Notes: generated from the letters alone by a model not told the origin. A DNA stretch of 64,000 nucleotides from Epithemia pelagica (GCA_946965045.2 OX337239.1:1984001-2048000), one strand, 5' to 3'; numbered from the stretch's first letter, positions 28,496-40,634 are shown. A program made the numbers and translations.

Positions 28496-30550
28496 TCAAA
28501 TATAATCGCACTCCACGGGGAGAGTCGACGACGACGACATGGGAGAGGACCCCTCTGAGTTTGTGGGGTAGTGTTTGGCAGATTTGGTTGCGGTGACCTT
28601 GGCAGGCATGAGTACAAGTGTAGGAACTAGATAACGAACCAAATGAAAGATACAATCCAAGCCCGATGAGTGTCTTGCCGCTGCAGTCGTGGCATTGGGA
28701 AACAGCAAGGCCTGAACCAGTGCGTTCGTCGTCGCTTCCATGGTATACAAACTACTGTCCTTGTCCCTGTTTGGATGCTCTTGACATTTGTTTTGAAGGA
28801 AAGCAATCGTTTGGTAGAGATTCCAAACGTCTTGAGCCACTTGCCATTCCGCTGCGGAACCACTCGAACGGAGCAAACCAGTGGCATTCTGTTCCGCTCG
28901 AGAATTGGAGTCCTGTTGGCCCAGCTCGTAGGGCCCAACAAGTGGCAACGCCAAGTGTCGACCAGGAGGGCACCGACCACCACAACTGGATGGGGGAGAG
29001 CTTGGTTGATGCATTATTCCATACTTGCCAGGAGGTTGTTGATACCAACAATCCAACAAACACGTCAAGGAGGGATACATGCCATGTCGTAATTGGGCAT
29101 GGACTTGATTTAAGGGATTGGAATTCCTCTGGTTCATTGCTGCTGATCGAACGGTCGTAGGAGGATCATCCAAGGACATTCTCAGAGCACTGGCAGGCAC
29201 CCTCAAGGATAAGTGCTTGTAGACACTGGGTGTCATGGCGAAATTCATGACACGCAAGCCATGTGGACCAGCACGACATGAAGAAGAAGAGGAAGATTTT
29301 GTCTGCAATGAATGGTCATTGGTATTGTTTGCCACATGAGGCAAGGTGACAAACAAGTGAGACCACAAGGATTGGTATTCTCTGTGCGTCAAAGAGGGAC
29401 AGACCAAGGTCAAGGTTTCGAGGCGACATGTCACGAGTCCTTCTCCATGGACCACGGAACTGGAGCTGTTGTTTTTTGTGGAAGAAAAGAAGAAAAACTG
29501 TTGCCAGGTAGACGGGTGATCAAAGTTGACAAAGGACAAGTGCAATTCTCGCAAACGAGAAAAACAAATTGTTCGTTGCGGTTTGGGAATTCTTGCATGG
29601 GTGATGCAAGTGTCGGTCACAATGTCAATCATGTGCAGGGAAAGTTCCTCCAGTTGAGTTTGATAGCGAGTCGCAAAGGCCGTCCATACGTCCAGATCCA
29701 ATTGTCCAGGATGGTAGGAATTCAAATGAATCTTGAGTATTTGCAAGGGCAGTCCCACACGTGTCTCGGCCAAACATTGAAACAAGTACGAAACGTTCAC
29801 GATCGAATCGACCTGTGGTAGTGGGGCAGCCAGGCCGTACAAGTCTGGATTCTGCTGTTGCTGTGGTTGTGGATTGCTGCGGTCGTTGGGACCATGGCGG
29901 CTGTGGGAAGGAGGACCAAAAGGAGGAGGGTTGTAGACATTGGAGGCATCGCGCAATTCCAATCGTTTCAAACACGGCAACGACTGACTGACGGTCCGAC
30001 AAAAGGTTTGCCACTCTGGATCTGCCTTGACACAGGAACGACTAATGGACAAGGTGTGCAATTGGGGAAACAACTGGGACAGAAGCAACTGGGCCGTGAT
30101 GGAATCTGTTCCACATGCATGGGGCGATCGCAAGGGCCGACAGGTCCACAATTCGGTCGACACAATGTACAATTGTTGCAAGGCATGACCAAACAAGCAC
30201 GAGTCGGGCGGTCGTCCCTCATGACAAGAGGTGCCTGTCGTTGTGGTTGTTGTGTTCTCTGATGCATCGTCTTGTTGTTCTTGTGGTTTCTGCCTTTGCA
30301 GCAAGAGAGGAAGTAGTTTGTCTCGAATATCTTGATGTGTCCATCCAATCAAGAACAATTCCGACATGGTGGCACCGTAGCGGACAAATTTTTGCCATTG
30401 GCCTGGAGCGGCAGTGGGCCGTAACATCCAAGAGGAATGGTCCAATGGCCGTTGCGACGCATGCGATTCATGGGAACCACTACTGCCGCTGCTCAAAGCA
30501 TTGGCTCCTGGATCCGATGGTGCAGTATGATGTATTGCGTTGGCCGCCAT
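28496..30550 (-). CDS. Leucine-rich-repeat-like protein of unknown function
   Basis: 684 residues, one exon from an ATG. Seen: a low-complexity N terminus, then irregular LRR-type units: LHTLSISRSC, LKRLELRDAS, LQILKIHLNS, LEELSLHMID, LRELHLSFVN and LETLTLVCPS (roughly residues 165-400), separated by Gln/Pro/Ser insertions. The C-terminal third is less repetitive, ending in a Ser-rich tail. No signal peptide or membrane helix is clear at the N terminus. The layout resembles F-box/LRR or RNI-like proteins, but no F-box was identified. Function unknown. Divergent from the kelch gene at 31036 with a 485-bp shared upstream region. Confidence 0.65.
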   Translation of the reverse strand: MAANAIHHTAPSDPGANALSSGSSGSHESHASQRPLDHSSWMLRPTAAPGQWQKFVRYGATMSELFLIGWTHQDIRDKLLPLLLQRQKPQEQQDDASENTTTTTTGTSCHEGRPPDSCLFGHALQQLYIVSTELWTCRPLRSPHACGTDSITAQLLLSQLFPQLHTLSISRSCVKADPEWQTFCRTVSQSLPCLKRLELRDASNVYNPPPFGPPSHSRHGPNDRSNPQPQQQQNPDLYGLAAPLPQVDSIVNVSYLFQCLAETRVGLPLQILKIHLNSYHPGQLDLDVWTAFATRYQTQLEELSLHMIDIVTDTCITHARIPKPQRTICFSRLRELHLSFVNFDHPSTWQQFFFFSSTKNNSSSSVVHGEGLVTCRLETLTLVCPSLTHREYQSLWSHLFVTLPHVANNTNDHSLQTKSSSSSSCRAGPHGLRVMNFAMTPSVYKHLSLRVPASALRMSLDDPPTTVRSAAMNQRNSNPLNQVHAQLRHGMYPSLTCLLDCWYQQPPGKYGIMHQPSSPPSSCGGRCPPGRHLALPLVGPYELGQQDSNSRAEQNATGLLRSSGSAAEWQVAQDVWNLYQTIAFLQNKCQEHPNRDKDSSLYTMEATTNALVQALLFPNATTAAARHSSGLDCIFHLVRYLVPTLVLMPAKVTATKSAKHYPTNSEGSSPMSSSSTLPVECDYI

Positions 30551-31035
30551 GGTCCAAATCTCATGTAATTCGGGATCTTGGGCTCAAAGGTTATCTGTTC
30601 TTCTCTTCGTTGTTGCTTGCCAATTGCCAATCGAAAGGAGGTCCAAGTCAAAGAGCGAACCGAGGTTTGTGTCTTTGTTCGTCTTGGCATTTGGTCTATT
30701 GGTTGTTCCTTGTTTCATGTCGACAGCTGCTCTTCGGCAACTACTGATGTCGTCGCTCTCTCCCCGTCTGTCGTGCGAGCGCTTTTCGATCGCGCTCGGT
30801 CGCTGTAATACAGAGCCACCGGAACCATTCAACATTCAAGTTCTCTCATTTTTGTCGGCAGAACTTTTGCGTAGAACACGCGCGCGCTGTCACTGTCACT
30901 GCCACATTTTCTTTCCGGCGCCGCCACCAACCACGATTTTCCGTCGTGGGGCAGAACCAAACACATAACGAAGGAGAGAGGGATTGTGGGTATCACAGTC
31001 ACAACCAATCTAGTAGGAGTAGTGGATAAAACAGA
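30551..31035. other. Divergent intergenic region
   Basis: Upstream of both the LRR-like gene (minus) and the kelch gene (plus). Pyrimidine-rich stretches and a GTCACTGTCACTGCC repeat are visible; no assignable control site. Confidence 0.4.
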
Positions 31036-32333
31036 ATGAACTCGTTGGTTCGTTCGTGGCTGCTTTCCGGAGCAAGCTTGATTGCCTTGACGGTGGCGGA
31101 CCATGACGGTGATGACAAGTACAAGATTGACGAGACGGAATTGACCGTCCGTTTGCCCAAGCCATTTTCGGACCATACGGCCACGTTGGTGGGCAGCACG
31201 GTGTATTTGGCGGGTGGTTGCGACGATCCGTCGGGCAATACACTCAATGCTGTATCCGGATACTTTGAATGTGGCAGCGTGAGCAAAAGCTTCTATTCGT
31301 TGGATTTGGCCTCGGTCAATGGCACGTCTTCGGACGACTTTGTCGTCTTGACCGATATGCCCCTCGCCCGCTACCGACATGCGGCCGCGGCCGCCAATGG
31401 ACAAATTTGGATCCATGGTGGCCGCACGTTGTTGGATCAAATTGTGGAAGATATTCATGTAAGAAAACGAGGGTCATGTGTGTGTGATTGTTCTGGGGCG
31501 CTGTATGGTTGCTGATTGGTTGTTTTGGCTCTGCTTGGCAGGTCTATGATATTGCCAACAATACATGGTCCATTGTGACTGGCTTGGACGACAAGTATTT
31601 GCTTTCGGATCATACAGGCTTTTCCTTTCAAGATTTTGTGTACTTTGCCGGAGGGTACGATGTCAACTACACGGCCTTTGGTACCACCTTTCGCATTGAC
31701 GCGAGTGCCGCCACTCTGGATTCCACGACTCCCACCACGGTGGAGGTGGAAGAAATGGCCACCATGGATGTCGAACGCGGTGACGTAGCCGCCGCCTCAA
31801 CCGACAATTACGCCATTGTGGGCGGTGGCTTTACTCATGCCAATGGCTTTTGCGAACCCCATGTCCATGCCGAACAGTATTCCTTTGCCGACGATACCTG
31901 GACGGAAATTGAAGGCTTGACCTACGGTGGAGCCGAACGTGTCTTGGTCTCGGTCGGAGAAAAGGTCTTTGCCATTGGCGGAGAACGTCAAATTGAAGGC
32001 TTGTGTGATTTGTCGGCCGACGAACAGCCCGAACCAGGGGAACAAACCATTGCCTTGGATTTGGTGGAACGATACGATGTCGGGGTCAATCATTGGACCA
32101 TTTTGTCCAGTTTGCCCGATCATCGCTTCCGATTCGCGGCCGTCGGCTACCAAGACATGATGTTCGCCTTTGGTGGACAACTCAAGTACGAAGATGCCTG
32201 CCGATGCTTTAAAACGATTAATGTCGTGACAGTCTACGAAGAAGTTTTTGATCAGTCGGCGGCATTCTCCTTCTGGTCTGGATCCACCATTCTTCTGGGG
32301 ACTGTCTTGGCAAGTCTCTTGGCCTGGATGTAA
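31036..32333 (+). CDS. Secreted kelch-repeat protein, probably GPI-anchored
   Basis: Exons 31036-31458 and 31542-32333; the intron is 83 nt (GTAAGA...GGCAG, phase 0). Product 404 residues. Seen: signal peptide MNSLVRSWLLSGASLIALTVA; kelch units with the paired-Gly strand and following Tyr/Trp pattern (VYLAGGCDD, IWIHGGRTL...VYDIANNTWS, VYFAGGYDV, AIVGGGFTH...DDTWTEI, VFAIGGERQ...GVNHWTIL, MFAFGGQL). The C terminus is a hydrophobic stretch (FWSGSTILLGTVLASLLAWM) with no cytosolic tail, as in GPI-anchor signals. Known: kelch units fold into a beta-propeller used for binding. Inferred: cell-surface or secretory-route protein; a single-pass anchor is the alternative. Convergent with the helicase gene. 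Confidence 0.85.
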
Positions 32334-32651
32334 TTGACGTCTGGGTTGCTTTCATGACCATTGGTCCAGAAACGATGGGCCCCGTTCCGTCGTTCATTTC
32401 GTTTCTCGTGCTGTTTCCTGTCGTTGCGCTTTTACATTTTCACTTGCATATTTTCGAGTTTCTTTTCACACACACGTCTTTGTGTAAATGGGCAACACCA
32501 ACGATTGACCTTGTTCTCATTTCACATCAACGCAACACAAACATTCACATCTTAATCTCTCTCTATAGTTTTATTTCATTCTGTGTCACATTACTTTAAA
32601 TGACAACAGGTCGTGGTGGTTACATGAGGATATGCGATATGATAGTATTGT
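32334..32651. other. Convergent intergenic region
   Basis: 318 nt between two gene 3' ends; T-rich, presumably both terminators and polyadenylation regions. No gene seen. Confidence 0.4.
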
Positions 32652-35600
32652 TTACAGGTCCCATACATCAACCACGGCATTGGACCCATTGTCCAATCCA
32701 TTCATCTCGCCCGAGGCCAGGCCTGTCGTTTTTGTGTTATTGGACATCTTGTCCATGTCGTTGTTTTCATCGTCGTTGTTGTGGTTAGTACCTTGACGCT
32801 CTGATTCATCCTCCTCGTCCGAGTCATCCCAATGACCATCCGCATTTTCCATTTGCGCAATATCTTCTTCCAAAGTGAGAGCTTTGTCGTCCCCACTGCC
32901 CTCTTGTCCGTCACCTTCTGATGTTGCCCGAATCTGTCCCAACGCATTCTTTTCCGCCCTTTCTTGTTGCTTTTCGGCACTCTTGAGCTGAGCATGTTGC
33001 CGTTCCAAAACATCCTTCAACATTTCTGCGGCAGTTGTGCCTCCACGCACACGACGCAATTGTTCCGGATCGTATCGCCCTCGAGGCACACCTGGTTTGT
33101 CCACGTTGAGCCCATAAGCATCGGCCCAGGCCAACCAGGGTCCCCAAGTCTCGGGATCGCCACGCCGCAACGTTGCATCATTACCAATGACAATTAAACC
33201 CCGACGGGCACGTGTAAAAGAAACATTGACACGCCGCCAATCCGATGTAAAGCCAATAGCTCCGTAGTCATTGCTACGAACCGCCGAAAATACAACTGCT
33301 TCCTTTTCCCGTCCTTGGAAACCGTCTACAGAAGATACTTCAATATAGGGAGGACCAGTATTTTCTTGTAATCGCCTGGTCATGCGACGAATCAATTTGG
33401 CTTGTGCAGCATACGGCGTCACCACGGCAATATCAGACACTCGACATTGACCTCCCGACATGAGCATCGCAACAGCATTGCAGGCTGCAAGTGCTTCATC
33501 TTCGTTGTATTTGCTAACGCCGTCATCCATTTCAACACCCTTTACTGGAATGAATGCAACGGGAAATTCTTCAACTGGCCAAGGGAACCCTGCCAAGGGA
33601 CGTCGTTCCGGTGCCGAAACACCATTCTTGAGAAGCCCTCCATAAAACAGATCCGACGGAAACATGGCTATACGAGGGTGCATTCGGTATTGCGTATCCA
33701 ACATGAACGGAGGAACACCACAGGCAACCATTCTCGAGAACAGCGGTACACCATGACCTTCTTCTTCTGCTCTAGTACTGAGTACAGTGGGTGGGAGCTG
33801 ACAGTGATCACCTACCAAAACCAATTGACGACAGCCTCTCATCAAAGGCACCAAAACGGCTGGTTCCGTGGCTTGAGTGGCTTCGTCCACCAAGACACGG
33901 TCAAACGTCATGCCATCCAAGATATCACCACCAGATCCAATACATGTGCAGCAAATCACTTGTGCGTTTTTGATATCGGTTCGAATCTGCTTCAATCTCT
34001 CCCGATGCCCAGCAGGTGTTGGACCTGAATTATGACCGTTTGAATGACCATCGTTGCTGTACGACGACGGAGGACGGTCGATACAATATCGCAAAAGTTC
34101 GGGACGAATCGCTGTTTTGATTAAAGCAGAAGACAACAAGTGGAAACGATGATGATGAGAACAAGCATGGTCACGCGTGCATCTGGTGAAACGTATGTTA
34201 GAATTACATACCTTCTGGTCGACCCAATCGAATGACTCGAAGTCCTACGCCGGCACATCCTTCGACCAAGTTATCAACAGCTATATTCGAATCGGATGTG
34301 GCCAAAATCGGTGGCGGTGTTTCTCCCTTGGCTGCCGCAGCGGCCGTGAGACGAGCCCAATGTTGCAAAATGCGTGTGGCAGCCAAGGTTTTGCCCGTTC
34401 CTGGTGGTCCCTGTACCAACGTCAACCTATTGGATGTCGCACCTTCCACAGCCAACATTTGAGATCCATTCAATCGATCGAGGGCCCCATACTTCTCCAA
34501 AGCCAACCGACATTCCGATCGGATGGCATCTTGGTCCATGTTCTCACTTTCATCTTCGGCATTCCAAGGAATGGCTTGAGAACACAAGGCCGCAGTCGAT
34601 GTCAACTCTCCTTTGGGAAGTTTACCTCCTTGCGATGCTCGCATGACCAAATCAATGTTTTCATCCATGGCCGTAATGGCCCGAATCAACTCTGGACTAG
34701 GACGACGTGGATCACGCATGAGAGGATCACCAATAGGGGAGGCAATTGCCACAGCCGCAGCCAATTGACGATTAAAGCCCATGCGATTGGCTAGTTTGTC
34801 AATGCGATATACGTTGCCGTCCAGTGGTTCCGTCAGCATCGCATACAAACTCGCATTGGCCTTGTCTTGCAATCGCAATACCATGGGGTTGGTATTGGTC
34901 ACAGTCGCCTCAATCATATTCCGATCCAGACTTTCCGCAGACATGGGGTACGGGCCCGCGTAGGGAAGAATCGATACGGCATCACCCGCTTGGATACCAC
35001 GATTTTCCATTGTATCGGGTACAAATACACCCAACTGATCACCAGGGTCAACCAAGAGATCAGCAGGTTTTTTGCCCCGCTTCAAATGTGCATTCACAAC
35101 ACAAAGACCTGCCCGGACCAATCGCTCACAGGGAGATGAACAAATCCGATCGCGTGCTGAAGTAGCTTCTTCCAGAAACTCCAAAGAAATACCACGAACA
35201 ATTCGGAGAAAGTACGTTCGACTGGTGGGGGAATCAAAGGCGGTAGCAATGCACAAGGCATTGATCATGTCTGCTGCGGTATACGCACTACTGTTTCGCA
35301 AGTTTTGAGGCAAACAGGATAGAATGTGTTCCGTTTGTGCCGAATCGAGAGTGCCTGGGAGTGTGCAGTGACGCAAGCAGTAGAGAGCATCCTCAAACAT
35401 TGCGGCCATGACATAGGCTTTCATCACCGTTTCCAGCACGGATCCATCCAAGGCAAAATTGTGGTTGCGTGGGTCATGCAGAATATCCCTCATGGCCTGT
35501 CCGCAAAAAAAAGGTAACAATACGTGAGCCAATATCATCAAACTAAAACCCACCCGAACTAATAAAATAAACTCACATCGGGATCACTTTGCATCACACA

Positions 35601-37838
35601 CAATTGCACAGCTCGGTTAAACTGTTGCACAGCACGTCGATTGGCTTCCGCATCATTGGAAAGTCCTTTCTTTTTCTTTTTGGATTTGGTACTTTTCTTG
35701 GTGGGTTTCTCCTGGCTTTTCGACATGGTTTTGTTGGCCAAACCCTTATTATGATTGACCTTGCTCGCGTCCATGGGTTCGGTCCGCATTTTGACTGCCG
35801 TGCTGGCTGTGATACTCACTTCCTGAGCCGGAAGTGCATCCAAAGCAGCACCGGTACTCCTCGGGACGTCCAAAGATGGAGTCGTTGCAGGAACGTCACC
35901 ATCCTCTTCGGATGGACGAGCAGTGTTATCCCCGTCTTTATCGGACACATTCTTTTTCTTTTGCTTTTTGGATCTGGCGGGTTTCTTTTTGGATGGTGCA
36001 TTCCCATTTTTATGGTTTGCATTCCCATTCTCACCGTCCTGATCGTGAGCCGGCAAATTGTTGGTAGTCCCCGTAAGGACAGGTCCCTTGGTTCCACTGC
36101 CACGAGACAAAATCAAAAACTTGCCGTGCTTTCCTGGAGCAGCCGTGGGCAGAGAATTGAAAGGAGTGGATGGAGATGCGTTCGACATGGGTTCAGTTGG
36201 CCCCTGTCCCAAGGTAGTAGTGTTGTGAGAAGCATTCTCAGTTTGGATGGGTTGCTCGTTTGCATCGTGGAATTCGGACTCATGGTTGGTACCACTTTGT
36301 TCGTTCTGTCTGTCGGTCTCTTGCTGGATTGTATGACTCTGGTTTTGTTCGAAATGGTCCGGTTGATCTTCTTCGTGTTCACGTACATGGTTCTCCCCAG
36401 CTGACAAGGGTTGACTCGGTTGTGGCGGACCCGTCTCAGGATTGGTTTCGACACCGACGACCGAGTCACCCATTTCTGTTTCGTTTGGAGCAGGACGCAG
36501 TTCGGAGTGATTGCGCCTCTCATTCTCCTCCGTGTTTTCTTCCAGGACGTCCGGAACAGTCTCAAGTTGTTCTTTTTCTCCTTCCCCACCATTGTCCGGA
36601 TGCTCTTCTTCTTCTTCATGAATTTCGTCAGGATGGGATTCCGGATTGTGCAGTGTGTTTCCATTATAAGATTTTGGTTTCCGGGAGGACGACGAATTGC
36701 GTCCACGGCCTCTGCCCCTTCCTCCTCGACCCGAGGACGTTGTTCCCCGTCCTCCACGCCCCCCTCCTCGAGCAGAGGACCGACCTCGTCCACGCCCTCG
36801 ACCATGATACGACGAGGATGGGGCCCGAGATACTGGAGCATGACTTGCATCTTCCGCAGCCGAGGCGTTATGGGAAGTAAGACTTGTGGATGTTGTAGTA
36901 CTTGTAGTGGCTGATTCTTCTGTCTTGTTGTCCTGAGGTTGAGGATGAGGGTGCGAGTTTCGGGGCTTTTTGTCATGAGTTCGAGGATTGCTAGTATTGT
37001 TGAAGTGCTTCGAATTTCCTCCGCCCCCTCTTGTTGTTCGACCATTAGTAGAAGGATCTGAGTTGGATGTTGTTGGTCTAGGAGGGTTCTTGGAAGTGGC
37101 GTGGGACTGGGCGGTCTCTGGCGTTTCCTTCGGCTGGTTGGTGTGGTGCGGTTCATTGGATCGACTGGAAGCGTTGGCATTTCCCTGGAACTGCTGCTTT
37201 TGTTGTCCATTGGACTCACTTGCGTTCGACGGTTCACCATGACTCGTAGCAGCAACCGTAGAATTGGATTCTTCCTTGGGAGTACTCGACTCTTCCACTG
37301 GGTCTCCTCGCCCACCACCACCACGTCCGCCTCGACCACTTGCTCTGCCCCGTCCACCTCCTCGACCACGTCCTCCACGTCCACCTCGACCACTACTTCC
37401 TCGACCTCCACTGTTCGGATTCGTAGTAGTATTGCCGTTGGTTGGACTTTTCCCACCTCCTCCGCGTGCTGAGAAACTGCTGTGGTGACGACCACCACCA
37501 CGACCTCCGGAGCTGTTGTTTCGACCTGAAGTGCCACCACCACCACCAGAAGATCTACCGTTGTGATTGTTGTTGTTGTTGTTATTGTTGGTAGGATTCT
37601 TGGGATGGGCGCTATCGTTCTGGTTGGAACGACCTCGTCCTGCTCCACCACGAGACGACTCGGCGACCGTGGGTGTCGATGGAGTGGTGGAGCTGCCACC
37701 ACCACCACCTCGTCCACCACCACCGCCTCCTCGACGACGGTGGTGTGGTGGATGATGATGGTGGTGGTGGTCGGAAGACGACGCTGTTGTGGTCTTGGGA
37801 CTTGCCGTCGCTGCTTCTTCTCCTCTCGGTTGGCTCAT
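32652..37838 (-). CDS. UPF1-like SF1 helicase with very long RGG-rich N terminus
   Basis: Exons 37838-35577, 35496-34212 and 34111-32652 (introns 80 and 100 nt; GTGAGT and GTATGT donors), 1668 residues. Seen: about 690 disordered residues with RGG/GRGG boxes, His and Asn runs, and Gln/Glu-rich stretches; a Lys-rich patch; a helical region; then helicase motifs: GPPGTGKT (I), VDEATQATEPA (II), LVLVGDHCQLPP (III), DTQYRMHP (IV), SVDGFQGREKEAVVFSAVRSN (V) and VNVSFTRARRGLIVIGN (VI). The C terminus is acidic. Start chosen at the ATG MSQPRGEEAAT. Known: the UPF1/IGHMBP2/SEN1 group unwinds RNA or RNA-DNA hybrids in mRNA decay, translation and termination. UPF1's Cys/His-rich domain is not visible. 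Inferred: an RNA-granule-type RNA helicase; its RNA role is not proven by sequence. Confidence 0.88.
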
Positions 37839-38789
37839 ACACAAACAAGGTTCGGGGGGAGTAAGTGTTGTGTTTCCCAACAAAACAATGGGGCGAACGA
37901 AAGAATCTCCCGAACCAAAATGGCCTTTGCGTGTGTGTGTTGGTCACTCTCCAGCGCTGTCAGGCATATAACAATGACAGCAGGTCGTTCGTACTTCTTC
38001 TTCGACAGCTGGAGTGTGTCATTGTTTCGTGCCAAAATTCTCATCTCTCCAAACACACACGTCTGTCTGTATTTCCTTACCAAAAATATGCTCTTCGTGA
38101 TCGGGAGTTTTATGAGTCAGTCCATGCAACACATGTGCATCGCGCGTGCCCGACCCCCACGGTTTAAAAAAAATTCCAAAGTATACCGATGGCCTGACGT
38201 GCTCGCGGTTGGAACTGATTCTGCACACAAACAATGACACTTGCCGTCACGCAAGTGAGATTCTTCTGGTGGTGATAGCGAGAGAAGAAGAACCAGCTGA
38301 AGGAGCGACATCAACAAAACAAAACCATTGTGCTCGGAACAAACGTGACAACAGAAGAGAAATCAACCGAGTCTCTCTACCTACCGTTCCATTCAAGAAG
38401 GTGGCTGACATCGGAAAAAGACTCGAACTGTCATTTCTACGAGGAGTAGAGAGGATCAACTGTATATTTTCTGGTTCGTTTGACACCAGCACCTCTTTTC
38501 CCAACCATTGGCATTCTGTCATTTTCACCTCTAGTTCCGTCGGTGAAGTGAACACGAGTCTTGTGTTCGATTGACTTGTGTCAACCTGTCAAGCAACAAC
38601 ACATTTTCAACGACCAGGAAGGAACCAAGAAAGGTAGTTGCTGTCCTTATAAAGTGGCCTGACAAAGAAACCAAAACGCAAAATCAGAGGGACAAGCAGA
38701 TCGAAACCTTTTTCTTTCTTGCCAGATAATCCAAACAGACGAATTGTCGGAAGCTATACGTCGAAGTAAAGGAAACACAGAAAAAGAAC
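37839..38789. other. Divergent intergenic region
   Basis: 951 nt between the helicase (minus) and the CPBP gene (plus), likely both promoters. Scattered short open stretches without motifs. Confidence 0.4.
38648..38654 (+). promoter_or_regulatory. Candidate TATA box of the CPBP gene
   Basis: TATAAAG lies 136 bp before the start codon at 38790. Position and sequence fit a core promoter, but there is no transcript evidence. Confidence 0.3.
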
Positions 38790-40634
38790 ATGTTCATGGC
38801 TCCTCCGAGTCGAGTGAGCCTCCTTGGCATTACGATAGCTTTCCTACTTGGGCGACAGTTTGTGCCCTCGCCACTCCAGGTTCATGCCTTTGTTGTGCCC
38901 ACAACTTCAGGATCTATCGCCTTGTCGCTGTCCTCCCTGTCGCGACAACATAAAGCTGCTTCCTCTCTTGACCATGCACAGCGACGACGACAACAACAAC
39001 AACAGCAAGAGGAAAGTGGCCGCAACCGAGCAAGTCGGCTGACCCGTGCCCATCACACATACTGGACGACTCGAACCTGTTTGATTCAATCGACACGAAC
39101 AACGATACCTTCTGATTCTCCCTCATCATCGTCGTCATCATCGTCCTTTTTGCCGTTTTCCTCTCCCGACTCGGCAACTCTTCATGGCCAACAACGTCAA
39201 AAACAACGTGGTGTCTCCTTCCAGAATCTATGGTCCTCGTCAGCTCCTCACAAACACAACAAGCGCAAGACCAACAAGCCAAAAGCCAGGTCGATCGCCA
39301 AGAAACGAAGCAGATCCCATGTCAAGGAACATAGTCCAATGGCCCTCAAGGCCTCAGAAAGTCATTCCAAGAAGATGCAAAAGACAGCCATTAACCACGC
39401 CATGATGCACCGCATGATCATGTCACAAGTGGCTCTGCTTGGCTTGAGCACTGCCTGTGCCTTGGCTGTGACAAGCTTGAGTGGTGGTAGCTTTTCCGAT
39501 TGTCTAGAATGGTCCTCAAGTTTGGATGTGTCGTCTTGGTCTCCTTCCTGGTGGACATTATTCAGTAGTGGTGGTATCGGACAGTCTGTGGGTTCTTCGT
39601 TGGTACTTGGTGCGGCCGCCGCCACACCCATGATTTGGATGTCACAACTCGTTGATCAAGCGTCCTCGCGAAGAGATACCAGTCATGTTCATTTTGCCAC
39701 GACCAATCGAGTCGTCACTCTCTTTGGACGACGCCATCGTCGATTCAAACATACAATGCACGACCAGACTTTGGGATTGTCCACCACCACCACTTCCGTG
39801 CCCGTACAAGCACAAGAGGGACCCACGCAAGAAGGGGGTCATGACACTGCTTTGGCAGCTGCCACATCGACTCGGCAAGTAATTGCGTCGAGTGCCATGT
39901 TATCAGCCCTGACCAGCGCAACCGAAGAAATTGTCTTTCGTGGATATATTCCGGCCTTGTTGTTTGCCTTGACGCACATGCCCGTGGTGGCTTGGCTGGG
40001 ACAGGCCGTCTTGTTTGGATTGGGACACGTTCATCCTGCCGCTCATGTGGGAGAAAATCGTGTTGTTGCCGCCACACAAACCTTGAATGCCCTGTTTGGA
40101 TATGGCCTGGTCTACATTGTATCAGGAGGCAGCTTGTGGCCCTGCATGGTGGCTCATACCTTGTACGATTTGCACGTTCTTGTGTCCAGTTGGCACAAGG
40201 TCAATACGCAAATGGATTGGACCGAAGATTCCATGGCCCTACAGGATCAAACCAATCTTGCAGCATCGTCTCAAGTTTTGTTAACAAATTCTTCCTTACC
40301 GGATCAAGTCGCTCTTGATCAAATCCAACAATGGGCAGGTCCTGCCTTGTCCTCTGATACTCTTGATATATGTCGTCGTTTCTTCTATGCCTTTGATGAA
40401 GATCACAAGCACGCCCTGTCCTTGCCGAACGTCCAACGTGCGATTTCCTATGCCTTTTTGCAAGATTACATACAGCCTTCGGCTGAACAAGTGGAGCGAT
40501 TGTTTCGCAAACTCTTGAGAGAACGGAGAACCACCGTTAGCTCCAGTGATGTACGGAAGGATCGAATAGATTTGTCCGAGTTTGTTCGACTTCTCTTTTC
40601 GATTCGAGCGCAAACATTCAAGGTTGCCACCTGA
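38790..40634 (+). CDS. Plastid-targeted CPBP-family membrane protease-like protein with C-terminal EF-hands
   Basis: 614 residues, one exon. Seen: a signal peptide (SLLGITIAFLL) ending at VHAFVVP, an Ala-Phe junction typical of diatom plastid leaders; a low-complexity basic linker; several membrane helices from about residue 208; and the CPBP (CAAX protease and bacteriocin-processing) motifs EEIVFRGYIPAL (Glu378, Glu379, Arg383), FGLGH (His413) and HTLYD (His456). After the last helix comes a soluble domain (about 510-612) with YAFDEDHKHALSLPNVQRAI and KDRIDLSEFVRLL, which read as an EF-hand pair, the second weak. Known: CPBP proteins are intramembrane proteases or protease-derived scaffolds, and plant plastid members exist. 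Inferred: a plastid envelope or thylakoid protein possibly responsive to calcium. The catalytic residues appear intact. Confidence 0.82.
   Translation: MFMAPPSRVSLLGITIAFLLGRQFVPSPLQVHAFVVPTTSGSIALSLSSLSRQHKAASSLDHAQRRRQQQQQQEESGRNRASRLTRAHHTYWTTRTCLIQSTRTTIPSDSPSSSSSSSSFLPFSSPDSATLHGQQRQKQRGVSFQNLWSSSAPHKHNKRKTNKPKARSIAKKRSRSHVKEHSPMALKASESHSKKMQKTAINHAMMHRMIMSQVALLGLSTACALAVTSLSGGSFSDCLEWSSSLDVSSWSPSWWTLFSSGGIGQSVGSSLVLGAAAATPMIWMSQLVDQASSRRDTSHVHFATTNRVVTLFGRRHRRFKHTMHDQTLGLSTTTTSVPVQAQEGPTQEGGHDTALAAATSTRQVIASSAMLSALTSATEEIVFRGYIPALLFALTHMPVVAWLGQAVLFGLGHVHPAAHVGENRVVAATQTLNALFGYGLVYIVSGGSLWPCMVAHTLYDLHVLVSSWHKVNTQMDWTEDSMALQDQTNLAASSQVLLTNSSLPDQVALDQIQQWAGPALSSDTLDICRRFFYAFDEDHKHALSLPNVQRAISYAFLQDYIQPSAEQVERLFRKLLRERRTTVSSSDVRKDRIDLSEFVRLLFSIRAQTFKVAT

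Noticed and set aside
28075-28617. 180-codon minus-strand frame after the LRR-like gene
   Set aside because: Overlaps the end of the LRR-like gene in another frame and has no recognisable motif.
36113-37723. 536-codon minus-strand open frame rich in Val and Arg
   Set aside because: Alternative frame of the helicase's repetitive RGG exon; the other frame joins the helicase through valid splice sites.
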